Source: Asterella californica (taxonomy: Eukaryota > Streptophyta > Marchantiopsida > Marchantiales > Aytoniaceae). From it: a DNA stretch of 64,000 nt. This document shows positions 10,202 to 21,719 of this stretch, one piece after another. Position numbers and translations under genes: made by a program. The stretch lies in the NCBI GenBank assembly GCA_036924285.1, contig JAYKYS010000012.1, forward strand, positions 14,942,001 through 15,006,000, written 5' to 3'. The notes under the pieces were generated by a model that was not told the origin of the DNA, ran no database searches, and worked only from the letters and a program-made list of their open reading frames with translations. Within the stretch, counting starts at the first letter, position 1. Every line of letters begins with the position of its first letter.

Positions 10202-11366
10202 GCAGCAAGTTAAGAAGACAGCTGACTTGCTAATTTGGTAGGCAGCGAAGTTTATTATCTTGGGAGAGACAACTCTCTTTGTAATTTTAGATGACTGTCC
10301 ATGTGGCATAGTAGGCAGCACAGGAGTAGAAAGTAAGTTTTCAAATTGAGAAGGGAGCCGACTGCATGTGAGGTGGTGGCCTTCTGACAACGTCCCATTT
10401 CCCTTGGCTGCGAGTGAGGATTGGAGGGGAACTCTCTCTTGCGACACAAGTACATAAGTATAAAGTAGGACATAGAGTAGGATTTTAAACACACATGTGA
10501 GAGACACATTATACACACATTACGCCCGTTGGTAGAGACATACGAATAGAATTGGATTACACAGGAGGGGTCTGCATTCTCGTTTCCAACAGTGGATCGA
10601 AGATGTAAGTAGACGTAATGGACATCCTATAGCAGGGAACGGCATCATCATGCAGTCCTATTTCTAAGCTGGTGTGTCGAGGAGTAGGAGCAGAAGTAGA
10701 GGGAGTGAGCTTCCCAACACCAAAGTACCTTCTTCTCATAGAATTGATTTCTGAATTGAGTGCAGAAGTTTTGTCTATGTCTTCTGGGTAGTGGGTTTTT
10801 TTCGAATTCACACCCAATTGTGCATGAGAAGCCTTCTTCTTGAGTGGCGATGATTGTTAGAAGCTATGCAGAGTCGAAGCTTGTCTCATCCAGTGGAGCA
10901 CTTAGGATCCATGTACGGACGGTCATGTGGTAAGCAATCTCAGACGACAGAGTAGTCAGAGCAACGACAGAAGAAGAAAGAAGTCTTCTTCCCACAGTAG
11001 AAGACGACATCCTTGAGTAGAAGACTATGTATCTGTAAGTCAATTTGTGGTCTTCTTTCCCAAATTACTACAAGCAGGGATGGCTTGTTAGTCAGGATCC
11101 GGACTAGAAGCCTGTCGGAGTCTTAATTTCTCATTTTCATCTTGTTTTCTCTTGTTTGGATTTTCTCTTCTTCCTCATCTTCTCTCATCTTCCCATCTTC
11201 CTATCTTCTTCTAGTGAGCTTCCGGGACTTCTATTGAGCTTTCGTGAAGATGAATGTCGTTGTAGTGCTGCCGGAAGACCGTTTGAGTAGGCAGAAGCCT
11301 GGGAAGGCTACAGAGGACATACACCTTGTGATTGATCTAACCCCGTTGGGAATTGGAAGAGCAATG
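10202..11366 (+). mobile_element. Element A1, 3' non-coding region
   Basis: Aligns with 25862-27089 in A2 in order: a GGCAGCCTTCTGACA-like block, ACACAC-rich segments, CTTCCCAACACCAAAG-like and GGGATGGCTTGTTAGTCAGG blocks. There is no coding potential. It is preserved after the ORF stop in two copies, so it is a genuine long 3' region of the family. Confidence 0.6.
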
Positions 11367-11764
11367 TGTGATAGACAGTGATAATTTGACGTCTACGAAG
11401 CAGGAGCAGTCTTCTGGAGGTGCGAGAAGCCGAGTTGAACCTCCAGAAGTCAAGAATTGCTTCAGGAAGATTGTCGTGAGAAGACTAGAAGCCGTGACCT
11501 GGAAGTAGAAAACGTCTTCTCGAGATTTCCTGTAGATTTTTGTGTGATATTTTAGGTTGTAGTTGTTTGTTTAGGTCCAGGGTACCTTCTGAAGGGTCTA
11601 AAAGCCGTGTGGTTTTGTGAGAAGACTGGATTTCTAGATAAAACCCGTGTGTTTGTGTGTTTGAACAGATCTTAGAACTTAGAGCAGCGATACTTGTGCA
11701 AATCCTCTATGAGAACGATATCTTTTATGCTAAATGGGCTAAAAGAGAAATCTTGCACACTACA
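11367..11764 (+). repeat. Putative 3' LTR of element A1
   Basis: A TG...CA-bounded block (TGTGATAG ... CACTACA) of about 400 bases preceded by a purine-rich tract (GGAATTGGAAGAGCAATG). It matches 27090-27486 at the end of A2. No matching 5' LTR is found in the window, so this might instead be a conserved 3' terminal sequence. Confidence 0.45.
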
Positions 11765-11769
11765 AGCAA

Positions 11770-11905
11770 TGTATAATAGGCATTAGTAATTTGACATCCA
11801 CGAAGCAGGGACAGTCTTTTGGAGGTGTCAAAAGTCGAATTGAACCCTTAGAAGTCGAGAATTGCTTCGAGAAGACCGTCGTGGAAAGACGATCAAGTAA
11901 GAAGG
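11770..11905 (+). repeat. Partial second copy of the A terminal repeat
   Basis: TGTATAATAGGCATTAG onward is a diverged copy of the first ~135 bases of the repeat at 11367, including the block with GAATTGCTTC. Homology ends at about 11905. It is a tandem remnant directly after the A1 terminus. Confidence 0.6.
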
Positions 11906-13345
11906 TATGATCCATCAAGATATTCTCTTTTGTCCGTAGTGAGTAACTCTTGCACTGGAGGATCAAACCTTAACATAGTGGATATGGTTTCTAAATTTTT
12001 GTGATGCACATCTATACATAGGTACATGATATGATATATTACGATAAATATCATATCTGTAAAGTTGACTAATAGAATATGAAATTTAATCAATCAAGGT
12101 GTAGTATTATTGCAATATCAAATATAATCCAATGATATTATACAATCAAATATATTTGGTTATACCATAATACTTTTCATATGATATTTACGAATATGTA
12201 AACTAACTAAAAGTTGGTTATGATGATATTTTTCTCATAATTATTTTAAATTTGAAATAGTTTATCTTAATGTTTTTTATGGATGGGTTTGAATCATATC
12301 GCATTGATTGTTATCGCTTTGTAAATGTGAATACATGTTTATAATCACACTTTGTTACAACCAAATTAATATGAGCTTGACTATAATATCTACTATACTA
12401 GTAAATACACATATATATTACTGGAAACAAGAAGAAACATTGTAATAATATATGTGTCACTACTTACATGAATGACGATACTTTGGTCTAGTTGTTAAGT
12501 ATATAGAGCAAATTTTGAAATCCACATTCAGATACAGAAAAATAGACCCCAAAAAATTAATAATATGAGTGTTTATAAGCAATGTTCACTCCATAACATG
12601 AATGAAAAATGTACTTATCAATGAGTATTTTAGGTTAATAGACTTTGAAACTTACCATCCGCAGGAGGTATCATCTCTATCCTTGTCATCTACACAATTG
12701 ACAGATACAAAAGCCTCCTCGTAAGGCTTCGCATTGAATTGCTGCAAACAGCAAAAATCTGTACAGTTATTCCAACTTTTGAAGGGATGGCCAAAGAGCA
12801 GTACATTATAATTCATAGACAACTATGTTCTACTAGACAACTATGATATTACAAGCATGCTTTTACCGAATCCAACATACTTCACTGCTAGAAGCAAAAT
12901 CATGCAATTGTGGATACTAGCGTTAGACCTTTCATTTGTCTTCTACAACTTGTACTCAATATTTCCATTGTAAAATAAGAGCCAGAGATTAAATAATATC
13001 TATAGCAAGTCTATGAGTCATATCAAGAGATAGATAGTAGTTGATAGTTATGAATATTTGTTGATTGCTATGAATTTGCAAACTTAACCGTTGATTTTGC
13101 ATCAGTTTGAAGAAAAAACACAATGAAAAATTACTGTCTTTTATAAACAGAAAATTGTTTTGAAGAAGAGTAGTCTATCAGCAATCAGGAGATAGCTCTT
13201 GATATAGGAGAAGTTTGATGGTATCAAGAGATAGTTGTCGACTTTGATAACTATTCGAGGTATAACTATCATATTTGATATTAGTTACGGGACTGAGACG
13301 TGGGTTCGAGTCTGGATCTAGATCACATGTTTTCAGAAAAATGAC
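11906..13345. other. AT-rich intergenic region, no gene seen
   Basis: Strongly AT-rich with scattered short direct repeats (AGATAGTTGT, GATATTTTT). No ORF with recognisable content, no RNA gene, and no clear homology to other parts of the window. Confidence 0.6.
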
Positions 13346-13872
13346 TAAGTGTTGGAGATCCAGCGATATTTTTAGGTTGTGGACGGAGCTCCACGTCAGA
13401 TCTCGAGGTCAGTAAGATATCATTGGAAAGATCTCGCCGAGAACCTTAAAGTGATATGTAGAACTCCTCGAACTGAACTCGGACCTGAGAATTATCGCCA
13501 ATCCTCTGATCGGGTTGTGGTATAATTTTCAAGGACCAAAGAGGAGGACGGGACCGCCGATCCCCAGAAGTATATATGAGGGTGGCTCGATGCTGTTTGG
13601 ACCGGGACGAGTCACCCGATCCCAAGGTTCGGCGGAAAGACTCTGGAGACATGAGGTGATGACTTGACCGGTTCCAAGACACGTTTCGGTCCAGACTTGG
13701 ACGTCTGAGACATGCAGCTGTGGTAGAGGCGAGGACGTCTGGACTTAAGAATGATCTAAAGGCTAGAGCAAGACTAAGGAACAAGACGACGGATTAGACC
13801 ACCGTTCAGGAGAGCCTAGACCCAGACGGACCTCACGGACGGTTGGACCGCTAGGTGTGTTAGAGGTACCGT
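13346..13872 (+). repeat. Possible LTR of another family, split by element B
   Basis: Begins TGTTGGAGATCCAG and contains a TATA-like AGTATATATGAGG near 13570 in moderately GC-rich DNA. The sequence stops at the CCGT target site of element B and may resume at 21451-21700, where no gene is seen either. The LTR reading is inference from composition, TATA box and TG start; no second copy is present. Confidence 0.3.
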
Positions 13873-15735
13873 TGTCGTGTCGTGGACCGGCTCCTATCTG
13901 AAATTCAAACTTCGATGCTTGTCGCTCCAAAAAACACTCATGAGAAAACAAGCTAGGCCCCAGCTTACGAGCTTTTGGCACCATTTCAGATCTTTGTTTT
14001 CATCACATCAGTGGATAGAGCTCCTTGTCAGCATTCCATAAGCACTTTGTCTACTTCGTTTGGACGCCTAGTGGAGAAGTTACAGGACTCGAAAGATGGA
14101 GAAAACAAGCTAGGCCCCAGCTTATGGACTTTTAGCACGACTTCGGATCTTCACTTTTATCGCATAGATGGATAGAGCTCATTGTCAGCTTTCCATGGGC
14201 ATCTTGTTTATTTCGTTTGGACATCTAGTGAAGAAGTTATGCGATTCGAAAGAAGGCAAAATTAAGCTAGGCCCTAGTTTATTTGCTGACTGGGTATTTG
14301 AGGCTTCAGGCGTTATATCAAAGACGCAAGGGGCCTGCTTCATTATTCAAGGAGAACTTCGTACTTACAGAGACTGTGAAAGGGGGCTGCTTAAGGGGCT
14401 TGCTTGTTTCTGCGATCTGTCGGTGGACGTTTCGGAGAATTGGGAAGTCCAATACACGCGCGCAAGGTGTCATCGGGTTCAGATCTGTGCAGGCTACGCA
14501 TAGGTTAAGACGGTTTGGGAAGAGACGGATCGGGGGATGTGTACAGAGAGAAATTGAGACGCAGGGAGGAGATTTGGAGATTTCAGTTATCTGTGAAGGA
14601 GAGTTGGACCGTTCCGGCCGTTCCGGAGTCCAGACTTGCTGTCCTTGGATCCATCGGGATCAGAACACCGAGTTCTACAGGAAATTGAAGACGATACCAA
14701 GTTTCATCGGACGGTTTAGGAGTTCTGAGTGAAATTGGCTCGCAGGGAAGCGCTTGCGTTGGGTTTTTCATCGCCTATGACCTAAAATTGGGTTGTTCTT
14801 CGCGACCGGTGTGCCAAGCTCTTCGTTCTTGGTGCCTACGTGTTTAGGGAGTCTTCATCTACGCATATGAGAAGACCGTATGTGAATTGGATTGTTGGTT
14901 TGGGTGAGGTGAGCGAGTTTGAGCCGCAGGGAGTCTATTTACGTCAGTTTTTTGCAACCTGCGATCAAATTTCTTGCGTGGTTTTGCAAGGGGAACTCCA
15001 AATGACTTGTTTGGATTCTCGTTGGGTTCGTGATAGCAAGATCTACCTGCCAGGGAAGACGGATATCAGTTTAGACGATCCGTTTGTGCGGTGTGTGCAG
15101 TTTTTAGCCGCAGGAAGGAGTTTTTGAAGGTTCGATCATCTGCGACCAAAAATCGACGATATCTCGGCTGTTGGAAGTCGGATCTGAAGGTTTCTCGAGT
15201 TAACGGAGTCAGCGGAGGAGACCTTATCGACATCTGAAGTCTGTTCGGCGAAAGGAGAAAGTTCACAGATAGGTCTTTTTCGGTTTCTTCGCTACGGATT
15301 TTGCTCTTTTGAGTTCGTTATAGTTCTGGTTGGCTATATACAGCTTGTGATAGCTAGCTTTAGCTAAGAACTTGTACATGGATGTGGTAGGACTTGAGTT
15401 TGGATCGCGTGATACTGTTGTGGCTCTGCTTGTTAGCAAAGGGAAGTTTCTCTTGCTTTGAGCTACGCTTCGGTGTTTTTGGGTCGGTGTAGTGATACAG
15501 GGGTTGTTTTTAGGAGCTTTTGAAGCAGGTTACAGACTACTCTGGTCTGGTTCTCAGTTCTGTGCTCTTAGGAGAAAGAACCGGCAGTGTACATACATTT
15601 GGAGTGTATATATCGCAGCGTTCGTTTTCGTGGTTGTTTTTCTCTGTCTTGTCTCTGTTTCAGCACACAACATCTCCACAACCAGGAACCTCGCATTTTC
15701 TTGGACATCCTTCACGCAATATCCGACACGATACG
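13873..15735 (+). repeat. 5' LTR of family-B element
   Basis: About 1863 bases, TGTCGTG...CGATA. The terminal TA corresponds to CA in the solo copy (9727-9728). It has two ~160-base tandem units near 13930-14270 and a TATA-like CTATATACAG near 15333. It matches 19585-21446 throughout. Confidence 0.85.
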
Positions 15736-15738
15736 GTG

Positions 15739-15756
15739 GTGAACTCGACGTGAAGG
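15739..15756 (+). other. Primer-binding site of family B
   Basis: TGGTGAACTCGACGTGAA occurs just after the LTR. The same 18 bases follow the LTR of element C (46252-46269), and a near-identical version follows the B-family fragment on the minus strand (30703-30720). Conservation across families supports a tRNA primer site; I cannot name the tRNA with confidence. Confidence 0.7.
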
Positions 15757-15809
15757 TCTGGGGTGGAGATTTCTTCTATGTGTGAACTTTGAAGAAGAGA
15801 TTGGCAGTC

Positions 15810-16780
15810 ATGAGTGGGGATGGAAAAGGTGATGGAGATGGAGCTAGTGGTTCAGGTGGGTTGCCGAAGGTGCAGTTGGATCCGGCGACTACATCGATGT
15901 TCCAAGCTTTCACTATGTTCTTACGGCAGCAACAGTCTGATTAGCAGAAGGAAGCTTTGGCAACAAAGGCGCTACAAGCGGTGATCGGTAGGATTGACCA
16001 GTTTGATGGGAGAGATGTCTCGAGATATCTGAGACATTATGTGAAAGAGATGGAGCTGAACCGGGTCTCAGAAGATGAGATGATTGAGATGTTTGAGTTA
16101 GCAGCAGCTCCAGAGATTATGGATCATGTTAAAATACTAACGAAGCATTTTAACAAGGATTGGGAGACGTTTGCTCGTGCCTTGATGGATGAGTACTTCT
16201 TGGAGGACTCTGATCGAGTCACCAAGAAGTCATTCTTGGAGTGGGTTGAGCAACCAAGGAAGGGTCTACAAGCTACTGAGTTGCTCAGGGAGTTTGAGAA
16301 GCAGTTTTCACGGCTGACTAGGATGGAGAAGTTGACTCTGCAGTCCAACAAGACAGAATTATTTCTTCGGGCTGCAGATGAGAAGTTGCAGGAGAAGCTA
16401 GAGGTACTTCTGGAAGACCGGGAGGAGGATGATGGATTGACTAGCAGCTGGAAGAAGGTTGAGGAAGCTGTTGGTCTGCTTACCAAGAGAGAGCGGAGAC
16501 GAGAGAAGGTTCCGGTTAGGAGACTGGCGCCAACACCTACAGCTGTAACACCTGTTCTTGTAGTCCGACCAGTGGTTCCTGTTGCTAGACAGGTAGTACC
16601 AGTTGCTCCAGCTGTTCCAATTGTTCCAGTTGTTCAGGCACCTATGGTATCTCCGAAGAAGGATGATTCAAACTTTGAGGAGATTTTGCGTGGAATGCGA
16701 GATCTGCAGATCAAGCTCACAAGATTGGAAGAGAAGGGGTCTACAAGCGGAGCAAGACCGGTGGAGTTGCTGAAGGAGAA
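15810..16780 (+). pseudogene. gag: Family-B gag, premature stop and C-terminal loss
   Basis: ATG 15810 opens a Gly/Asp-rich start then QLDPATTSMFQAF; a TAG at 15942-15944 interrupts at codon 45. The frame is open again to beyond 16780. The capsid core (SRYLRHYVKEMELNRV, FARALMDEYF, KKSFLEWVEQP, EFEKQFSRLTRMEKLTL) closely follows element C gag, with a Pro/Val-rich linker and the LTRLEEK segment after it. The CCHC knuckle that follows in element C is missing; the next codons already belong to RT. Confidence 0.85.
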
Positions 16781-17587
16781 GAGTTGGATGAAGATCTTGG
16801 AGTCGTCGTTTGCACCGTATTCAAGCAGATGGTTTACTGGACCAAAGAAGAATGGATCGCTGCGGGTCATCCAAGACATGCAGCCGGTGAACGCAGTAAC
16901 AATCAGAAATGCTGGGGTGGGACCGATTGTGGATGAGTTTGCAGAAGCGTTTGCAGGAAGAGCAATTTACTCGATGGGAGATCTTTACTCAGGGTATGAT
17001 CAGTTTCAACTAGCGGAGGAGAGCAGAAGCTTCACGACAATGAGGACACCTTTGGGGTTGGTTAGGATGTGTACCTTATCACAGGGAGCTACCAACTCAG
17101 TAGCACACATGATGAACGGGATGAATCGAGACTTTTCAGGGACTTCATCCCTGAAAAGACGATGCCGTTCTTGGATGACATCCCCATCAAAGGATGTGTG
17201 GAAGATGAGAAGGATGAAGCATTAGATCAGAGGGGGTGTCGGCGATACGTCACTGATCACATCGCAGACTGTGAGAAGATCTTATCTCAACTTGAGGAAG
17301 TTCATCTTACGTTGTCAGGTACGAAGTCTACATTTGGGGTTAGAGAAGTTTTGATCGTTTGTCATTTGTGTGGATCGTTTGGTTGGAAGCCAGATCCGAA
17401 CAAGGTGGATGCGATTGGAAGGATGAAGGAGGTTTGCAACTCGTTGACAGAAGTAAGAAGATTTTTGGGTGCTTGTGTATTCTACCATATTTGGATTCCT
17501 CATTATGCGCATGTGGCGGATCCGTTGTATGGATTGTTCCGTAAGGGTCATAAGTTCAGATGGGAGGAGAGCATACTGATGCGGTAA
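16781..17587 (+). pseudogene. pol: Family-B reverse transcriptase fragment
   Basis: Starts in the middle of the RT fingers (SSFAPYSSRWF, RVIQDMQPVN) fused to gag, then IYSMGDLYSGYDQFQL and the primer-grip region MRTPLGLVRMC. A frameshift near 17130 precedes the catalytic loop FLDDIPIKG. In the second frame ILSQLEEVHLTLSG and VRRFLGACVFYHIWIPH follow. A second frameshift occurs near 17570. The FLDD box replaces the usual Y-I-D-D and is shared with element C. Confidence 0.8.
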
Positions 17588-18480
17588 GGAAGCTGAAGTC
17601 TTTACTATCATCTCCTCGAGTTCTGAGAAGGATTGATTACAAGGGTGCTAGGCCGGTGGTTCTAACTGTGGATACAAGTCCAGTTGCAATTGGATGGGCA
17701 GTCGGACAGGATAATGAGGATGGAGACAGATTTGCGGTTAGGTTCGGAGCGAAGGTGTTAAGTGCTCGACAACGTGCTTACCCGCAAGTGAAGAGAGAGC
17801 TATGGGGTATTGTTTCAGCTATGAAAACTGAGAAAGAGTATTTGATTGGAGCAGTAGTGGTGGTTGAAACTGATTGCTTGCCGTTGTTAAGGATGATCAT
17901 GAATTGTTCAACTCCAGATATTGCGATGTTACGATGGATCGCATATATCAAGTCGTTAAACCCGGAGTTTAGACATATCGCAAGGAAGGATAATCCGATG
18001 GCGGATATGTTATCTCGAGCTCGATATGATGGGGAGGATGAGATGATAGAAGACGTTGACGACGTGAGTACAGAGTTCTATTCGATTGCACAGACAGGAA
18101 GAGAAGATGAGTTATTTGTTGAAGGGTTGTATGATGGTGATTTGCTTGATATCGGGAGGTACCTTAGTACGATGGTTAAGCAGACAGCTTGGACGGATGA
18201 GAGGTTTCGGAGAGTTCGAAGGAAGGCCTACAACTTCATGTTGCAGGATGAGTTTCTTTGGAAGCGACCGAAGCAGAAAGGTGGGGTACCGTTACGAGTG
18301 ATTTGCAACAAGGAAGATCAGCAGAAGTTGCTCAAGGTGTTCCATGAGAGTCTTTGGGCTGGACATCGAGGGATTTGGGCCACTTTTATCAAGATGAAAG
18401 AGCGGTATTGGTGGAAAAACATGTACAAGGATGTTGTATCTTTTGTGGAGTCTTGTTTGACATGTCAGATGTATTAGAAC
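17588..18480 (+). pseudogene. pol: Family-B RT connection/RNase H and integrase N-terminus
   Basis: Translation from about 17560 gives KLKSLLSSP, the RNase H start VVLTVDTSPVAIGWAVGQ, REL..IVSAMKTEKEYL, ETDCLPLLRMI and KDNPMADMLSRARY with the expected acidic residues, then the integrase zinc region WAGHRGIWATFIKMK ... CLTCQMY. It ends at a TAG at 18475-18477 where element C reads a sense codon. Confidence 0.8.
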
Positions 18481-19497
18481 ATCCGACATCGTGACGGATT
18501 ACACCCGACTTATCCGTTGGCAATCCATTTCAAGTGGGTGGTAGGCTTGGTGATTATGCCGGTGGGATTGTGGCAGATGAGATACTTGGTACTTGCTAGA
18601 GAAGATCTTTCAAATCAAGTCGAGGGTAGGGCGCTTCGGACAAAGACAACTTAAGGGGTATGTAGATTTCTCTTGGAAGAGGTTGTTTGCCGATATGGAT
18701 GTGTGGGAAAGATCACTGCAGATCGGGGAGAGTTAGATGCACACGAGGCCCGTGAATTCTTTGCAAGGTGTGGGGTGAGGTTGTCACTGACAACTGCTTA
18801 CAACCCCGAAGGGAATGCCAAGAGTGAACGTGGTCATCCACCCATTGTGAAGGCTTTGGTGAAGGCTTGCAACGGAAGGGTACGCGAGTGGCCTCGACTC
18901 TTACCATTTGCGTTATGGGCAGATCTAACAACACACAGCTCGGTGACAGGTTACATGCCAGTGGAACTTATCACAGGTCAGAAACCTATCATGCCGATTG
19001 AAGAACATGTTCTGACATGGAGTGTGTTATCTTGGGAAGACAATCTGACTAGGGAAGAGCTTCTTGCTATTCGAATTAGGCAGTTAGAGAGAAGACCGGA
19101 GGATATCCAAGCTGCTTTGGGTAGGCTGCGAGAAGCACGATTGAAGAACAAGATCAGATTTGATCAGCGACATCGTTTGAGACCTAGGAAAATCAAGGAA
19201 GGTGATTGGGTGTTAGTCTATGACAACAGTCTAGACAACCAGCATAGTGCACTCCGGAAGTTTTCCAGACGATGATTTGGTCCGTATGTGGTGAAGAAGG
19301 TTCATGACAACGCAACTTACGCTCTGCAAGAGTTGGACAGAACGAGCTTGAAGATGCCAGTGGCAGGTAAACGCGTAAAGATTTTCAAAAAGAGAGATAA
19401 GGAGATCGACCTTGCAGATATCTTGTCGGAGTTTCACTTTGAGGATGAGGATTATGAAGAAGACCTTGCAGATGAGGTTGGCTACGATAGGAAATAG
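18481..19497 (+). pseudogene. pol: Family-B integrase core and C-terminus
   Basis: Same frame as the preceding piece but broken by TAG (18475-18477), TAA near 18654 and TGA near 19273, each where element C has a sense codon. Integrase motifs: FKWVVGLV (where element C has the first catalytic Asp, VVDLV), ITADRGELDAHEA (second Asp), AYNPEGNAKSERGHPP (Glu). The C-terminus has RPRKIKEGDWVLVYD and a degraded GPYVV module. The possible loss of the first catalytic Asp is a further sign of decay. Confidence 0.75.
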
Positions 19498-19572
19498 GAC
19501 GATATGACGAAGTACGTGCCGGTCCACTCCTTGGTTGGTATCTCTGGTGCATACCGGAGGATGCACAGGTTT

Positions 19573-19584
19573 GGAGAGGGTGGA
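19573..19584 (+). other. Polypurine tract of family B
   Basis: GGAGAGGGTGGA directly precedes the TGTCGTG start of the 3' LTR. Element C has a similar tract (AGAGGGGGTGGA) in the same place. Confidence 0.7.
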
Positions 19585-21446
19585 TGTCGTGCCGTGGACC
19601 GACTCCTATATGAAATTCAAACTTCAATGCTTGTCGCTCCAAACAACACTCATGAGAAAACAAGCTAGGCCCCAGCTTACGAGCTTTTGACACCATTTCC
19701 GATCTTTGTTTTCATCACATCAGTGGATAGAGCTCCTTGTCAGCATTCCATAGGCACTTTGTCTACTTCGTTTGGACGCCTAGTGGAGAAGTTACAGGAC
19801 TCGAAAGATGGAGAAAACAAGCTAGGCCCCAGCTTATGGACTTTTAGCACGACTTCGGATCTTCACTTTTATCGCATAGATGGATAGAGCTCATTGTCAG
19901 CTTTCCATGGACATCTTGTTTATTTCGTTTGGACATCTAGTGAAGAAGTTATGCGACTCGAAAGAAGGTAAAATTAAGCTAGGCCTTAGTTTATTTGCTG
20001 ACTGGGTATTTGAGGCTTCAGGCGTTATATCAAAGACGTAAGGGGCCTGCTTCATTATTCAAGGAGAACTTCGTACGTACAGAGACTATGAAAGGGGGCT
20101 GCTTAAGGGGCTTGCTTGTTTCTGCGACCTGTCGGTGGACGTTTTGGAGAATTGAGAAGTCCAATACACGCTCGCAAGGTGTCATCGGGTTCAGATCTGT
20201 GCAGACTACGCACAGGTTAAGACGGTTTGGGAAGAGACGGATCAGGGGATGTGTACAGAGAGAAATTGAGACGCAGGGAGGAGATTTGGAGATTTCAGTT
20301 ATCTATGAAGGAGAGTTGGACCGTTCCGGCCGTTCCGGAGTCCAGACTTGCTGTCCTTAGATCCATCGGGATCAGAACACCGAGTTCTACATGAAATTGA
20401 AGACGATACCAAGTTTCATCGGGCAGTTTAGGAGTTCTGAGTGAAATTGGCTCGTAGGGAAGCGCTTGCGTTAAGTTTTTCATCGCCTGCGACCTAAAAT
20501 TGGGTTGTTCTTCGCGACCGGTGTGCCAAGCTCTTCGTTCTTGGTGCCTACGTGATCAGGGAGTCTTCATCTACGCATAGGAGAAGACAGTACGTGAATT
20601 GGATTGTTGGTTTGGGTGAGGTGAGCGAGTTTGAGCCGCACGGAGTCTATTTACGTCAGTTTTTTGCAACCTGCGACCAAATTTCTTGCGTGGTTTTGCA
20701 AGGGGAACTCCAAATGACTTGTTTGGAGTCTCGTTGGGTTCGTGATAGCAAGATCTACCTTCCAGGGAAGACGGATATCAGTTTAGACGATCCGTTTGTG
20801 CGGTGTGTGCGGTTTTTAGCCGCAGGAAGGAGTTTTTGAAGGTTCGGTCACCTGCGACCGAAAATCGACGATATCTCGGCTGTTGGAAGTCGGATCTGAA
20901 GGTTTCTCGAGTTAACGGAGTCAGCGGAGGAGACCCTATCGACATCTGAAGTCCGTTCGGCGAAAGGAGAAAGTTCACAGATAGGCCTTTTTCGGTTTCT
21001 TCGCTACGGGTTTTGCTCTTTTGAGTTTGTTAGAATTCTGGTTGGCTATATACAGCTTGTGATAGCTAGCTTTAGCTAAGAACTTGTACATGGATGTGGT
21101 TTGGACTTGGGTTTGGATCGCGTGATACTGTTGTGGCTCTGCTTGTTAGCAAAGGGAAGTTTCTCTTGCTTTGAGCTACGCTTCGGTGTTTTTGGGTCGG
21201 GGTAGTGATACAGGGGTTGTTTTTAGGGGCTTTTGAAGCATGTTATAGACTACTCTGGTCTGGTTCTCAGTTCTGTGCTCTTAGGAGAAAGAACCGGCAG
21301 TGTACATACATTTGGAGTGTATATATCGCAGCGTTCATTTTCGTGGTTGTTTTTCTCTGTCTTGTCTCTGTTTCAGCACACAACATCTCCACAGCCAGGA
21401 ACCTCGCATTTTCCTGGACATCCTTCACGTAATATCCGACACGATA
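19585..21446 (+). repeat. 3' LTR of family-B element
   Basis: About 1862 bases, collinear with 13873-15735, with single-base differences at roughly 4 percent over the first 190 bases compared by eye. Followed by the CCGT target duplication. Confidence 0.85.
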
Positions 21447-21719
21447 CCGTTTAGGACCCTGGACTTTATGGGAAATCCGCCCCAAATCATCTTATGACCT
21501 CTTCATGTTTGGGATCGACCTAGGCGGGTCTAAATTGAGACTTAAGGAATCTTGATCTTGATGATTAAGGAGACGGTCCGGCTCTGATCCAGACCAAACA
21601 AGGTTAAAGGTAAGTGGTGCATGAACGCTAACTTGTGATTGTGGTTTGCATGTTAGCGTTGTGAGTTTCGTGACCTACTGAGCAAGAGCTTCCGCTGGCG
21701 CAACAGGACGGTAGGTGCA

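Larger units (their letters stand above)
13873..21446 (+). mobile_element. Family-B Ty3/gypsy element, complete but inactive
   Basis: LTRs at 13873-15735 and 19585-21446 flank a 3.85 kb interior with primer site, gag, partial pol and a polypurine tract. CCGT at 13869-13872 and again at 21447-21450 is the target duplication. The LTRs differ at several percent of sites, so it is older than the gag-only element and element C. Comparison with element C shows the interior has lost the zinc knuckle, the protease and the start of RT, and has frameshifts and nonsense codons in the remaining pol. Confidence 0.9.

Noticed and set aside
13300..13325. GGGTTCGAGTCTGG resembling a tRNA T-arm/B box
   Set aside because: No matching A box or acceptor stem upstream; a cloverleaf cannot be formed.
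13446..13784. 112-codon minus-strand ORF
   Set aside because: Lies within the probable LTR that element B interrupts; no recognisable domain.
14283..14732. 149-codon ORF at 14283 and its twin at 19995
   Set aside because: They lie in the two LTRs of element B and are frames of duplicated LTR sequence, with stops differing between copies.
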